Notes: generated from the letters alone by a model not told the origin. Shown: positions 12,195 to 24,656, numbered from the stretch's first letter. The stretch: DNA of 64,000 nt from Adiantum capillus-veneris (GCA_014529385.2 CM043947.1:102117311-102181310), one strand, 5' to 3'. Numbers and translations: made by a program.

Positions 12195-12560
12195 GAGGGC
12201 CACAACGTCACCAAATGCAAGCTTGTAGGCACTCACAAATGACATCCAGTGAGATCCAGTGATGCGATCACCAATACGACTCACCACGCTCCTACTTGCG
12301 TCATCTCACCATCTACTCGAGTTTCCCCTCCTCCGATGATCCCAATATTACATGGATAACTACATGCTCAATCAATATGTACGCCACTGCGTGCTTCCAT
12401 GATGGAGGAGAGGAGTGTCTTTGAGGGCCACAACATCACCACATCATGCAAGCTTGTAGGCAGTTACAGGTGACATCTAGCCGGAACAATGATGCGGTCA
12501 CCACACTCTTACAGCTTGCATCCACTCCACCGTCTCACCATCCACACCTGGCCGGCTCCC
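12195..12560. repeat. Diverged direct duplication
   Basis: Segments near 12,195-12,315 and 12,425-12,545 share GAGGGCCACAAC and TGCAAGCTTGTAGGCA and end in similar CATCTCACCATC / CGTCTCACCATC text. Not evidently coding. Confidence 0.5.
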
Positions 12561-13497
12561 ATTACACACATACCTGCATGCTCAGATCACTCCTTCTACA
12601 AGACTTACCAGCTATCATTCTTATGAGCTTCCCCCTAATGGCACATCTATCATTCTTGTTCGCAAAGCCACCTTCCTCACTCACGAATTACTCCCATGCA
12701 CCCCTTTCACAGTGCACGTCAATTGATCAGGCCCCCTACAAGCTCGAAATGTCCTCAAGTTGCATGTAATTGGCTGCCCATGCTAGCTGGGTGAGATTTC
12801 TCCTCTTTGCACTATCTAAACCTCCCTTATCCTCCAACAAATGTCTGTAGTTCCAGTTTCTTTATAATCTGGTGGCTCCTCTGGCCTCCCTTCACAATCT
12901 CCTCTTCAGTGTTACTTCCCTCCTGCCGGTTGCCTTCCCCCATAGCGAGCTCTCAGTGCTCCAACCCTCATATCTCTTCACATACCATAGTGTCTTTGCT
13001 CTGGCTGGCTCATGATGCCAAAGCCTTATAGTTATGAGTTTTCATGCTTATGAGCTACCTCACCCTCACCTCTTGCTGTAGAATTTAGAGAGAGAGAGAG
13101 AGAGAGATCAGCCAGACATTGCTTCCGATGACATGGTTAATGCATTGCTTGCAATTAATAGAGTCCAAAATGTTGAGGAACGCAGTGAGCATGCATGGGC
13201 ACATTAAAGCAGGGCTCCGATCTTAGCTTGCGAGGCTGTAAGTCAACAGGTTTGTCCTATTTGTGTGCTACGAGGTCGACGTGGCCTTCGTACACAAAGA
13301 CGTGTTCGTAATATTTGAAGCGATATTTTATTAGATTCGTTTGTTGAATTTATATTGTGAATGTAATTTATGAAAGAAACCTACCTATAGCTACAGGTAG
13401 TTTCATTTTCTACAAAAGTAGTAAGTATGTCAGGTCGATTATGAAAAATGCCAATTACTTGCCGCTTGTTAAACTCGGGGCAAGCTGTGGTGAAGAC

Positions 13498-14868
13498 ATG
13501 GATAGAACTATGTTCAAGCTACCGCTCACAGGACTCCTTTACAATGGGGTAGTTTGCCTGCTTGTGTTGATGCAGAACCTTGCAGTGTCAGCCAGCGCAC
13601 AAGAGATTGGGGGAGCTTTGGCGGACACGTTGAATTTCCTAGATTCTGGGCTCGCTACGCTGGGTGCTCTGAGCGCCTGGACCAACACCGCTGTGAGAGG
13701 CAGATTGGACTTTGAATGTGCTGTGAGGGAAGCCACTTACGTGCATTGTTACACGCTGCAACTCTTGCCGGTGGAGTCCATCTGGGCGTTCATAAAAGAT
13801 GCTCATGCGTTAGTCGTCACTTATGCCCTTTTCACTGTGGGGAAAGGCAAGTTGATGGACAAGGCCCTCGCATGGTGGTTGGTAAATAGAACGGAAGCCA
13901 CGGTGGAGATAGTTTGTTGCAAATGGTACAATGACGCAACTTCGGAGTGCGACGGCAACCCTGCAGCCGAGCCACATGCGTGCAGGTGCTTGCTCATACC
14001 CTCAACTTTGGTCGATTGGCATTCTTTGTGGGAGCGAGATGTACACAGGTGCAAGTCTCACGATGATCGATGGCATGCAGCAGTACTCTGTGGTGTACTG
14101 CCGAGACTGCGTGGTGTCAAACTGCCACGGCCTCCTGTCGCCAGAGGGGAGAGACCGGGACCGGGACTACTGGGAAGCCATTTCCGACTGTTTGACCGCA
14201 CTTGCTTGCGAGAACACAGGAGGCATCATTCTGGCTTATGAGGATTTAAACATGGCCACTGCTGCTCTTCTCCGTCGATCTGCCATATCTAGGATGAGCA
14301 GACAAGGAACATGCAGACGGCTCTATTTGACGTGTTGGACGACCCCGAGCAAATTGGCAGTGCCGAGTTTGAGAAGGCAGCCTCCGACAACAGTTCCATG
14401 AGATATGGGGTCCTGTGCCTTATGGAGATATTCATCCAGCTTGCGCTGGTGGTCACTCTGCACTTGGATGCTTTTAGTGCAGGGCTAGCAGCGAGGTGTA
14501 TCATGCGGTCGTATGTTGGGGATGCTAGCGGCACAGGCTCCATGCTAGAGCTTCTCTTTCCCAAGATGTATGTAGGATTTGATTCGAGACTCTTTGCGGT
14601 AGGGTTTCCCATAGGGCGCTACAACTTGTGACGGCTTACGATCATCTTGGCAATTCGAGAAATAGGGCCAGTTGCAGTTCTAGCTCTGTGGAGCTACTTC
14701 ATTCTTAGTGGAGACCAGACACTCCTCTATTCTAGGGCTTACACAAAGCGTCCGACCTCCTGGGCGGTGTGGTACAGTGCCTCCGTCGTTGTCCTGCAGA
14801 CCCTAACAAGCTGCACCATTTGTTACTATCTGTACGCCCTGTCCTTAGCTGCGGAGTGCATCAATTGA
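13498..14868 (+). pseudogene. Decayed gene for a signal-peptide and membrane protein of unknown family
   Basis: The start at 13498 gives a convincing signal peptide: MDRTM, a hydrophobic run (LLYNGVVCLLVLM), and a likely cleavage after SASA; an upstream in-frame ATG exists at 13441. The frame continues open to about 14,000. Sensible protein text then continues in another frame around 14,000-14,060 (FGRLAFFVGARC), in a third at 14,060-14,300 (YSVVYCRDCVVSNCHGLLSP), and returns to the first frame at 14,311-14,868. This last part has an in-frame stop at 14,629 and then hydrophobic segments (VAVLALWSYFILS; SVVVLQTLTSCTICYYLYAL). The cysteine-rich middle and terminal membrane spans suggest a secreted or plasma-membrane protein. 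I do not recognise the family. Frameshifts plus a stop argue for a pseudogene; introns or sequence errors remain possible. It is visibly more GC-rich than its surroundings. Confidence 0.5.
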
Positions 14869-15190
14869 CGAGAATGTTAGGAAGATATGTTTTGCAGTCC
14901 ATGTGGTAGCAGTGGAGGAGGAAGAGGGGTCAGCGGCCTGACGAGTAGAGCGGATCGGGCGGGGCGGCCAAAGTCTTTATCTCGAACCTCTCTCTGGAGG
15001 CCGGGTGGCGCATGAGTATGCATGTCTCTCTTCCTTTCTAATGGAAACCACCCACAGATGGTCTGACACCTCTGCCTCTCTCTGTCTCTCTCTCACAGCC
15101 TATTTCAGAGTCAGTGGGCGGCTCTCGCAGGCTTTTAACTCTTTCTCTGTCTCTCTCAGCCGCAGTGAGCCACCTGCAGGAGTGCAGGCT

Positions 15191-15251
<61 letters not shown>
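15191..15251. repeat. (CT)n microsatellite, about 60 bp
   Basis: Near-perfect CT run, with further interrupted CT-rich sequence from about 15,055. Confidence 0.9.
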
Positions 15252-15253
<2 letters not shown>

Positions 15254-16924
15254 CGGGCTGCGCATGCTGGTTTCCTTGAGTTCAGTGAGGAGCTTGAGGG
15301 AGGGTAGCTAATTGTCTGTTGACTGTGCCAAGGGGGCAAGCTGGGTATGCAAATGTGAGGAGGTGATGAGCATCAGAGGTGCGATGGAGAGGTGAGCACG
15401 TAGAGAGAACAACATGCTCGCAGGTATAGAGAGCAACTCAGCACGACGTTGCAGTCTCTCTTTGTCTATCTACGGAGAGATTTTTTTTGCTGCAGTTGCG
15501 ATGGCGATCTCTCACTCCGTGCAGAGGGATGAGCAACGAGATGCTCGGCGTAGGCGAGAGATGAGGGGCATGTAGGTGGGGTACGCAGGGGGCAAGGCCC
15601 AAGGGGCAGTGGTAGGGGGTGTCTGGAGGGGGCGGTAAGAGAATATTGGAGGGAATCTGTGAAAAGTGTTTTTAAATAAAGTTGAGTGAGTATGTCAGTA
15701 TAAGTATGTCTCCACGATTTGGAAAAAATCGTAAATGATATTGAATCTTTGAAGATGCAAGCACTTTCCAGGGTCGTGTGGCGTCGGAGCAAGGGGTGTA
15801 GGTAGGAGTAGACAAGTCAGTCAACCATGGGAGGTCACGGCCTCACCTATATAGTCTCCACCCGAAGGGTCACCATGGGCATGTGGGGTATTATTTTCCA
15901 CGTGGCGGCCTTAGGGTGCAACACACTTTTGGCCCAAGAATTCTAGCAAAAAAAGCCCCTTTGCAAAAAACTTTGGCACTCCATTTGCCACATCTACCAC
16001 ATCTCCTGCCCGGTTGGCCTATGCACCGGTCATTGAACCCGACCAAAACTGTGCATTCCAATCTTCAATTTCACATACCGACCCCGCAAGGTGACTTTAT
16101 CCCGACCCCCAAATCGCGAAAAAGCATCTGACTCCTCACGCTTGCCACAAACTGCTAACTTCGGCCGAGCATATCTCCGTGCTCCGGACTCCGATCCATG
16201 TGCCATCACTTCTTGCTAGCATCATATGCTGCACACTATGTACCAAACACTTGGCGATCTCATGAAAACACCAGATGGTGTATTTCCCAATGCGGGCAAG
16301 TGGGCTCAAACCTAGCCCCCCGAAAATCTTCAACTGATCATAACTTGCTAACCAGAGCTTCGATTCACAATCTAAGAAGACAGGCATGCTCCACAACTAA
16401 AGCTTTACACATCCATCCACTATCACTTGCCTGGGCCACCTGTCCCCGGTTGCCCTATCCGTCGGGGATCTGCTACACACTCTAACTTTGAACTGCAATA
16501 TCTTGAGCACCGCGGCTCCGTTTGACGAGCCGTCTGGACTAGCTTCTAAAGCATCTCGAGCAATACATTTCAGGACACTCATAGAGCACTTTGGACATCT
16601 TCATCTGCTACCCCTACTGAGCCGTCTTTGAGCCTCCTTGGCCTAAAAGCTACTTTAGACATACTTTTCCGCTATCCTTTGGTTGCCCGGGTCCTTGGCA
16701 CCTGCCCTAGCCTTTTGCACTGCACTTGCCCACACCCTCTGGTTGGCATAGACCACTTCCTAGCTCGGACCGACTTTGGTTGTACCAGCGGCTTATGGCG
16801 AGCATGAAGTGTGCGCAGGTTGCAAAGGTACACACTGGGTTTAGCACAAGAAAGGGCTAAAGTTTATATATATAGGAATGTACATGCACATACATTAGAA
16901 ATTCTTCTCATGGGTGTATTTGTA

Positions 16925-16934
16925 TGTGTGTGTG

Positions 16935-17010
<76 letters not shown>
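16925..17010. repeat. Compound (GT)n-(GA)n microsatellite
   Basis: About 50 bp of GT with one interruption, passing directly into about 36 bp of GA. Confidence 0.9.
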
Positions 17011-17014
<4 letters not shown>

Positions 17015-17612
17015 ATAGTATTCTCTTGATGGAAATGACTATCTTTCTCGGGTTGCTATCATCCTCTCTCTAGTTAGCTTACCATGGGAAAATTTTAATC
17101 CTTTACGAGAGGTTTTTCATTTGGTTTTTGTTTTTTCAATTTTCCCATGTGGTTGGTTGTACTCAGTTCTCATAGTTCCAGCTTGTTTCTTCAGTGCCCT
17201 TTGAATCATCACCATTTGGACATTCTTAGAGTTGTTTTTCAGTAATACAAATTAGCCTCTTCTCATTGAGAGAGAGAGAGAGAGAGAGAGAGATTTATTG
17301 AAGGTAGAACTTATCTTCTTTGTCTTCTCTCTCTCGCTCCCTCTATGTATCTATCTACGTGTGCGTGTAGTCGATCCATTGTTTCATCCCAAGGAAAATT
17401 TCTCGTTTATCATCTTTCACCAAAAATTGAGGATATTTTAACGTGAGCAATCATGAGAATCAACCCCTCTGTGATCTCTTTGCCTCTCTTTCTCTCTCTC
17501 CATATCTTCCTTTCATTGATTAGCACCTTTCTAATCTCTCTCTCCTCCCCCCACACACACACATACATAGCACCTCTCTCTACTCTCTTCTTCTCATTGA
17601 TGAGTGCCTCTT

Positions 17613-17616
<4 letters not shown>

Positions 17617-17681
<65 letters not shown>
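17617..17681. repeat. Compound (CT)n-(CA)n microsatellite
   Basis: CT run to 17650, then CA run to 17681, followed by an alternating CGCGTGCACGTACACGCACG segment of purine/pyrimidine alternation. Confidence 0.9.
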
Positions 17682-17683
<2 letters not shown>

Positions 17684-17825
17684 GTGCACGTACACGCACG
17701 TGCACACGCCCTCCCGTGCTTGTGTTGAAAGTGTCCTATCTACCATCACAAACGGTGATTCACACAATCAAATGTACTCCTTCTAAATTTGCTAGTGGAT
17801 TGTCCACCAAACTCCTCTCTTTGCC

Positions 17826-17827
<2 letters not shown>

Positions 17828-17869
<42 letters not shown>
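17828..17869. repeat. (TC)n microsatellite
   Basis: Perfect TC run of about 42 bp. Confidence 0.9.
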
Positions 17870-17870
<1 letters not shown>

Positions 17871-19037
17871 GTGACATACTTGAGTTGCATTGAGAGCTAC
17901 CCCATGTATGGTTGAGCTTTTCCATAAGCAGGCAAGCCCTCCTCTCCTCATAAAAATACACTTAATGTTTGAGTTTCCGTTAATGTCTTTGTCATGTGCA
18001 TGCATATACATACATGCACTCATTAAAAATCTTTCAAGCACTTTAAGAAAGGGTATAGAAGTGTTTTTTTATAGTTATTTTTAAAATTTTGAAAATACAT
18101 TTGTTTGTTTCCAAAACACATTGGTATAGAGCTACCCATGCCGTTGTAGCAAGCTGTGATAAGTAAAAATTTGTAATTATGGTACACCTACTATGTTCTT
18201 GGTAGCCTCAAGGAGAGGAAAAATGTGAATCTTTAGTACCTCAAGGTTCCGGCTTGAGCTTGAGGCAGTTTTGTAATTTCTTTGAGATTTAAATACATTC
18301 ACTTAATATTGTGAGTTTGACAAAAAAAAAATTGAAAATACACTTGCACAAATTTCTAAAAGATATCAATATTGATCTTTAAAAACCCTTTAAAAAGACA
18401 AAGCCAAATTTATCTTTAAAAACTAGATTTTTTTAAAACAATAAAATATCCACAGCAATTGTCATTTTTTTGTTATGTGCACTTAAGCTGGAACATTTAC
18501 TTTATGTAAAGTAAAAAGTCTTTTGACTTTATATTTTGAAATGTCTGTTTGTCATGTGTACTTTGTGTAAAGTAAAAAGTCTTTGATGTTCCATTTCCAA
18601 AAGTCTTTCATTTCCTCCAATGTTACTATTCACTTTTACATTTTAAATCTTCCTACCCTCTACTTTTGCATTTTAGAATAGAGGTTTTATAAAGTTTTCT
18701 CTTAAGTGAAGCAATGAGTGACACATGGAGGGTCTCTCCTTCCTTGAAAAATTTAAGCTGCTTCATATATAGTACAGATAGATTGACAATTTTCGCTTTC
18801 AGCTTATTAAAGTTAGTTGAATCAAGGACAATTCCTTTTTCTTACTTTGACCATGCTTTTTTGAACCTGAATTATTTCAAAGAGTTGCACTAGAAGATTT
18901 TTTGTCATCTCTAGAGTCTACTAGCTTGCATAAAATTTAATCAGAAAGTTACATCGGAATGATGTTTGTCAACTTTGCAACTTGCACATAAAACATGAAG
19001 CTTTTTCACCATCAAGCACTTATATATGTGGAGAAAT

Positions 19038-19336
19038 TTCTCCCCAAACTTCTTACATACACATAATTCCCAGCAATTTGTACTACTAGAGAAAGACCTC
19101 ATGTGCAAGTCATTTCCCTATACACACAGACCTTGTGTGTTATTTTTTGCTTCAATGTAGACGAAGTGATACATGCATAAAATCCTTCTCCCCAAACTTC
19201 TTACATACACATGATTCTCGCCAATTTGTACTACTAGAGAAAGACATCATGTGCAAGGCATTTCCCTATACACACAGACCTTGTGTGCTATTTTTTGTTT
19301 CAATGTGGACGAAGTCATACATGCATGAAAATCATG
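19038..19336. repeat. Tandem duplication, about 148-bp unit
   Basis: Two adjacent copies, both starting TTCTCCCCAAACTTCTTACA and both containing CTACTAGAGAAAGAC and CCTATACACACAGACCTTGT, with about 5-10% differences by eye. Confidence 0.85.
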
Positions 19337-19751
19337 TACGTAAATGAATAAGGTGCAAAGAAATTTTTACACCCTTCTTGAAAATAAGTTTCACAAGCGG
19401 CATGATGAAGTGTTGCAAGTGATTAGTTTTAGTAAGCGACATAGTCTTGCTAAATATGGATATTCTTGCATAAAAGTAGAGGTAGAGAGGCTTCCTAAAT
19501 AAGTGAGGACCTAATAATCAAGTGGGACACATGTGTAATGAGAGAAGATATTTTTTCATGAGGAGGGTGTTGGAGTTAGGGTTGCAAGGAAATAGACACA
19601 GCTTGGAGAAGATAAAGAAGCTCAAGGCACACAATAGAGAATGCATTTCTTAGTGCACAATAGAAAGATAAGTTAGCCCTAAAATAATGGGCATATATAC
19701 AATGCACGGATGAAAAAATCTCGTGTTAAGGGAAAAAACGCTTCGGTGGTC

Positions 19752-21080
19752 CTAAGTGTATTCACACACATAACTACAATATATATGGTAATAAATCCCC
19801 AGTGGGAATGATGTGGTGAACGAGAGTTGGCACATAGTGTATAGGGACGTTCCATGCCATGAGGACATTATTAATCCACAAAGGAAAAGCAAGCCCAAAG
19901 CTTTGTGGAAAGCTTCAAACTTCTCACGAGGCAATGCCTGTTTGAAAAGATATGCAAGGTTGTCCTGTGTCGACACATAAGCCAAACTGATCTCTCATGC
20001 TGAGAGTCTCTTTCTCTCTGACATAGTGATAATGCACCTCAATGTGCTTTGTGTGAGCATGAAAAACTGGGTTCCTCGCAACTACCAATGCACTATGACT
20101 ATCAGTTTAGATGATGTTGGTAGTGTCTTGTCCAACACCCAAAATCATCCATAAGGCGTTTGAGCTATACACACGTAACCATAAGTATGAAGATTTCCCT
20201 GTATACTTAGCTCCGTAACTCAAAGTGGTCACAGTAGGTTGCTTCTTTCTCAACCATGATATGAATGAACTACCGAGCATGAAACAAAAACCACTTGTGA
20301 ACACTTTCATGTCATAACAACCAACCCAAATGAGGTTGCATTACATAAACTTTCTCAAATATATCACCTTTCAAGAAAGCAGTAACAATATCTGATTGAT
20401 GTACATTCCATCCAAAACGAGTTGGCAATGCACATAGAAAATGAAAATTAGTCATACGACAAGTGGGAGAAAATTCTCTTCATAATAATGCCTTTCTGTT
20501 GTGCATAACCTCTTGCAACAAGTCTAGCCTTGTAGCGATAAATGTCACCATCCAGCTTACGTTTCAACTTGTAAACCCACTTTGTACCAATGGCCTTTTT
20601 GCGAGCAATCAAATCACATAAATTCCATGTGTCATTTTTTATAAGTGCATCATATTCTCATTGCATGGCAGCCATCCAATTTTCTAAATTCTTTGCTTCA
20701 TCAAACTCTTTTGCCTTCAACTTAGGACATCGCTTAATCAAGTGATCATTAGCCTTGCACTAATGGAAACTCAATTTCTTCTTTCCGTTTTTACCAGAAT
20801 TTCCAGATGAGGTATTGCTAGTAGAAGCATTAGGAATAGGTGATTTGACACTCACTGGAGAACCACAAGAAGTGGCTAGATTGCTATTACTACCTTTTCA
20901 TTGAGCAGTAACAAGAGCTTGCTCAATTGCACGTTGTTTAGCCCTCTTCTTCCTTGAAAGTGACTCTTGCAATAGCAATGTGCATAATGAATCAAACTTA
21001 ACAGCATCAGGTTTTTCTTGGGCCATAAGTCTCAAAGTACTAGCAAAAGTTTGGTAGAAATCTAGCAATGCATCGAGAAC
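19752..21080 (-). pseudogene. Second decayed copia element: gag end fused to RT start, plus RNase H
   Basis: Minus-strand frames show the copia RNase H end (VSTQDNLAYLFKQALPREKF at 19,985-19,900) and, upstream, SGFCFMLGSSFISWLRKKQP (20,310-20,240). At 20,650-20,500 RT-start motifs are visible (IGTKWVYKLKRKLDGD and YRYKARLVARGYAQ). At 21,000-20,760 Gag-like text rich in Ser/Asn is followed by LIKRCPKLKAKEFDEAKNLE, which runs straight into the RT start. Protease and integrase are missing between Gag and RT, and most of the RT core is unreadable. It differs from the element at 4.6-7.8 kb and is probably another family. Confidence 0.75.
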
Positions 21081-21119
21081 AATCTACACAAGTGAACTTT
21101 GTTAACACGCTAGATAAGA

Positions 21120-22325
21120 TAAATAGCATACCATGAGTATCCTAGTTAGCATGCCCAGCAATCTACCTAACATATAGAGTATGTTGGTTAACATAATATG
21201 TTATGCTAGTTAGCATTCCTAGTATGATGGCTATGCTATTTAACATAATGAGTATGCTAGTTAGCATGCCTAGTAATCTACCTAGCAAACAGAGTATGAT
21301 GGTCAACACAATATGTATGCTAGTTAGCACCCTTTATGCTAGTTAACATACCTAGTATGCTCACTAGAATTTTGAGTATGTTGTTTAACACAAGGTTTAT
21401 GATAGCTAGCATTCATAGTGTGTTGGGTGTGCTGTTTAGCATAATGAGTATGCTAGTTAGCATGCATAGTAATCTTACAAAGAATTTTGGTTAACACAAT
21501 ATGTATGCAAATTAACACCCTTTATGTTAGTTGGCATACCTAGTATGCTCACTAGCATTTTGAGTATGATGTTTAACACAACGTTTATGCTAGATAGCAT
21601 TCCCATTTACCTAGGTATGTTGTTTAGCATAATTAGTATGCTAGTTAGCATGCCTAGAAGCCTCCTAGCATACATAGTATGCTAGTTAGCATGCCTAGAA
21701 GCCTCCTAGCATACATAGTATGCTAGTTAACACAATATGTATGCTAATTAACACCCTAATAATCTTGCAGAGTATGATGGTTAGCACCATATGTATGCTA
21801 ATTAACACCCTTTATGCTAGTAAGCATACCTAGTATGATCACTAGCATGTTGAGTATGATGTTTAACACAATACGTATGCTAATTAACACCCTTTATGCT
21901 AGTTAGCATACCTAATATAATCACTAGCATGTTGAGTATGATGTTTAACACAATATATATGCTAATTAACACCCTTTATGCTAGTAATCATACGTAGAAT
22001 GCTCACTAGCATACTAAGTATGTTGTTTAACACAAGGTTTATGCTAGTTAGCATTCCTAGTATGTTGGGTATGTTGTTTAGCATAATGAGTATGCTAGTT
22101 AGTATGCCTAGTAATCTACCTAGCATACAGAGCATACTAGTCAACACAATATGTATGCTAATTAACACCATTTATGCTAGTTACATACCATGTATTTTCA
22201 CCAGCATGCTGCATATGCTGTTTAACACAATGTTTATGCTAGTTAGCGTTCCTCGTATGCAAACTAGCATGCTAAGTATGTTGTTTGACGTAATGAGTAT
22301 GCTAGCTACCTTTCCTATGTGTTGG
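21120..22325. repeat. Left array of TATGCTA half-sites (TATGCTAGTTAGCATA orientation)
   Basis: About 1.2 kb composed almost entirely of variants of TATGCTAGTTAGCAT, GTTTAACACAATATGTATGC and TATGCTAATTAACACC. A higher-order unit is visible from recurrences of CCTAGTAATCT near 21,270, 21,467 and 22,107. The basic motif is an imperfect palindrome with half-site TATGCTA. Frames in it are open only because of the repeat and translate to Met/Leu/Ser-rich text, so I treat none as genes. Confidence 0.9.
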
Positions 22326-22334
22326 TGACACTTT

Positions 22335-22672
22335 TGCTATAAATCCAGATGCTTCAACCAATGTCAAGGATGTGGATTTCTACCTCATCAAGTGTGTTGT
22401 AGCAAAGGAGAAGGTGGAGAAGGGGACATCGATGAATGGATCAATGTAATTGACAGAGGCTCATATGTTGTGTAAGGACTGTATTACAAGCAATTGGATG
22501 CATACACCTTCAAGCTAGACCACAAGCAGCCCATCGTCCACCTACGTTCACATCTAGTGTGATGTATCAAAATACCTATGGAGCACATCCCAAAGACAAG
22601 GAAGGTGTACACAATCACCCTAGAAATCTATGAAGCAATCTGTAATAGAATGCCTTCACCTTTTGAGTTGTA
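22335..22672 (+). pseudogene. Gene fragment of unknown family inside the palindrome arrays
   Basis: Between array blocks, ordinary coding-like sequence appears. A plus-strand frame reads CVVAKEKVEKG near 22,400 and, after stops, GLYYKQLDAYTFKLDHKQP (22,470-22,530) and IPMEHIPKTRKVYTITLEIY (22,575-22,640). The text looks like conserved protein interrupted by two or three stops. I do not recognise the family. It is most simply a fragment carried by the transposon that contains the arrays. Confidence 0.4.
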
Positions 22673-22789
22673 ACCACTACACTTTCAATATTCTTGTTGC
22701 AAATAATGTAGTTTTATCATAGTGTTGGTTTTGTGTCTCTTGTGCGCACTGTGTATACATGGCTTTGGTGTTTATAACAACCAGTAATT

Positions 22790-23125
22790 TGATATACTAA
22801 CTAGCATAACTGAGTATGCTAACAAGAATACATAGAATAACTAGCATGTATGCTAACTAGCATAATTGCGTAAAGTAACTAGGTTAACGGGTATGCTAAC
22901 CACCATAGCCACTATGGCATACCATAAATAGCATGTATGCTAACTAGCATACACATTAGCATTTATGCTAACCATCATAAGTAGGTATGCTAACTAAACA
23001 CAGTATGCTAGCCACCATACTCCCTATGCTAAATAGCATACATAGCATAACTATCATGTATGTTGACTAGCATACACAGAAGAATGTATGTTGACTAGCA
23101 TAACCGGGTATGCTAACTAGCATAC
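22790..23125. repeat. Right array, first block (TATGCTAACTAGCATA orientation)
   Basis: About 340 bp of TATGCTAACTAGCATA variants, the reverse complement of the motif dominating 21,120-22,325. Confidence 0.85.
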
Positions 23126-23479
23126 ATATCTTACTGAGTGTGAAAAGCAGCCTCAATATGCTACCATTGCATTCATATAATGTTAAAAGGACCAAAAAGT
23201 ATGCCAACATAGCACAAGGTATGGTCTCAAGAAATACAATAGTAAGAAATTTGTAAACATTACTATCTAGAATGAAATTCAAAATAGGTATGAACATTGA
23301 AAAGGAAATCTCATCTTGATATTACAACTTTCCATCATAGTACATAATTTTACAAGTATGTGAAGAGTCTCCTACTCTTCAAAACGCTTGTGTTGCCTAG
23401 GGCACTTGTACTTGTAGCACCTAGTGTGCTTGTGCTCCTGGCTCTTGTTGAGCCTCTTGTTCGTGCATTGTTCTTTCTA

Positions 23480-24215
23480 CTTCAAATTTTTGTTGCTTCT
23501 CTAATCTTTTCCTCTCGAGCCTCTCCCTCTCATGCCTTTCATCTTCTTCGGCATCCTACCTTTCTCTCCGACGAATCTTTGCCCTCCACTCGGCCTCATC
23601 ACTTTCTCACAAATCTGCTTGGAGCTTCCTGAGGACTGCATCAAAAAACACGTTTGGGATAGTATCAAACCCATTGTTGGTTGTATATGTTGCACGGTCA
23701 TCCGATTGCAGCCACAAAAACAGTCAGGGAGCCAAAGTGTCCACTAGAAATTTTTTCCATTGTTCAACAGTATGGTCCTCTAACTTGGGATTAATAGGTC
23801 AAATATCAATGATCGGAGTTTTTTTGAGCCCAAACTACATTAAGACCCTCCAAAAAATACTCAAGTTCTTAAAGAAAACAGGCTTGTTAATGTATCAACC
23901 AAGGCACCTTCCCACAATACTCTTGTGCAAAAACACATGCCATCCTTGCCCGTTGTGGTTTGCATATTGTATCTAATATTGCATTTACTTTACATTGCAT
24001 GCTGGTGCTCCATATGTACACATGGAAAAATTGGAGACACCAATCCAAAAATTCGTGGTTGTCTTTGCAACAAAATGCATACTACCTACCTTGCATACAA
24101 TACTTTATCATTTTCCATCCATATTCAAGGGGAACTTCACCATGCTTTGACTCTACAACTTTAACCAAAGTGCGCTTCTCGTTAGCCAACAGCTTGGGCA
24201 CCCATATTAGGTCTG
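23480..24215 (-). pseudogene. FCP1/HAD-type phosphatase gene fragment
   Basis: On the minus strand, from about 24,210 downward: KLLANEKRTLVKVVESKHG, then after a stop DNHEFLDWCLQFFHVYIWST and MACVFAQEYCGKVP, then in a shifted frame KPVFFKNLSIFW, a degenerate IIDI segment, NPKLEDHTVEQWKKFLVDTL, and TTNNGFDTIPNVFFDAVLRK followed by a charged coil (EAEWRAKIRRREGRMPKKMK). The order, and especially FLDWCLQxFxVYIWSTS, KPVFxKxL and a position equivalent to the DDSP motif, matches the NLI-interacting/CTD-phosphatase-like HAD family in plants. The catalytic DxDxT segment is not visible and stops and frameshifts are present. No introns are seen, so it may be a captured or processed fragment. Confidence 0.65.
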
Positions 24216-24494
24216 ACGACAGATACCACTAGGCAAAAATAACTTCCTTTGAAGGATGAACAAAATTTAGTAGGAACTTCACCATGATTTGAACAAAATT
24301 CAAGTACTCATGAAATTTCCTACGGTGTTTAAGGTAGCGGTTCATGCGCTTCTCAATCTCATATTTTTCTTTTCTCAACTGTCAGGCCTTGGCAATACGC
24401 CTTTTTCATATCTTTTTCAATGCAATGGCACCATTGATATCATGCAAGGAAATGGATTATGGTTTCTCTTTTCCCGTGACATAATAAAGGTATT

Positions 24495-24656
24495 GAGAAT
24501 GAAGACATCACTATTGAATTGTTGCACTAAGACATAATTATGCCAACAAGATCTTTTCCATTCTAAATATTCCAAGAGAATGAAGACATCACTATTGAAT
24601 TGTTGCACTAAGACATAATTATGCCAACAAGATCTTTTCCATTCTAAATATTCAAA
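24495..24656. repeat. Tandem duplication, 81-bp unit
   Basis: Two almost identical adjacent copies starting GAGAATGAAGACATCACTAT, just left of the second right-array block. The near identity implies a recent event. Confidence 0.9.

Larger units (their letters stand above)
8961..13440. other. Gene-poor stretch with microsatellites and small duplications
   Basis: No convincing coding region. It holds the microsatellites at 9672-9742 and 10439-10495, the tandem duplication at 10937-11040, the diverged duplication at 12195-12560 and a 20-bp AG run near 13,089. Confidence 0.5.
14869..19037. other. Microsatellite-rich stretch without recognised genes
   Basis: Frames here are mostly repeat translations (poly Ser-Leu or Arg-Glu). 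Between about 15,780 and 16,760 the sequence is more complex and GC-richer, but I could not assign it; it may be old LTR or retroelement leader sequence. A short GA run lies at 17,270-17,293. Confidence 0.5.

Noticed and set aside
12446-13031. Plus-strand ORFs of 107 and 74 residues
   Set aside because: Ser/Pro/His-rich text without motifs, overlapping a diverged non-coding duplication.
15038-15339. Four overlapping ORFs on both strands
   Set aside because: They are translations of the CT/GA microsatellite (Ser-Leu and Arg-Glu repeats).
19569-19751. Possible LTR starting TGTTGGAGTTAGGG after a GGAGGG tract
   Set aside because: Its orientation would be opposite to the adjacent copia remnant, and no matching second copy or end was found.
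21962-22328. ORFs rich in Met, Leu and Ser in the palindrome array
   Set aside because: Open only because the repeat lacks stops in those frames; both strands are equally open.
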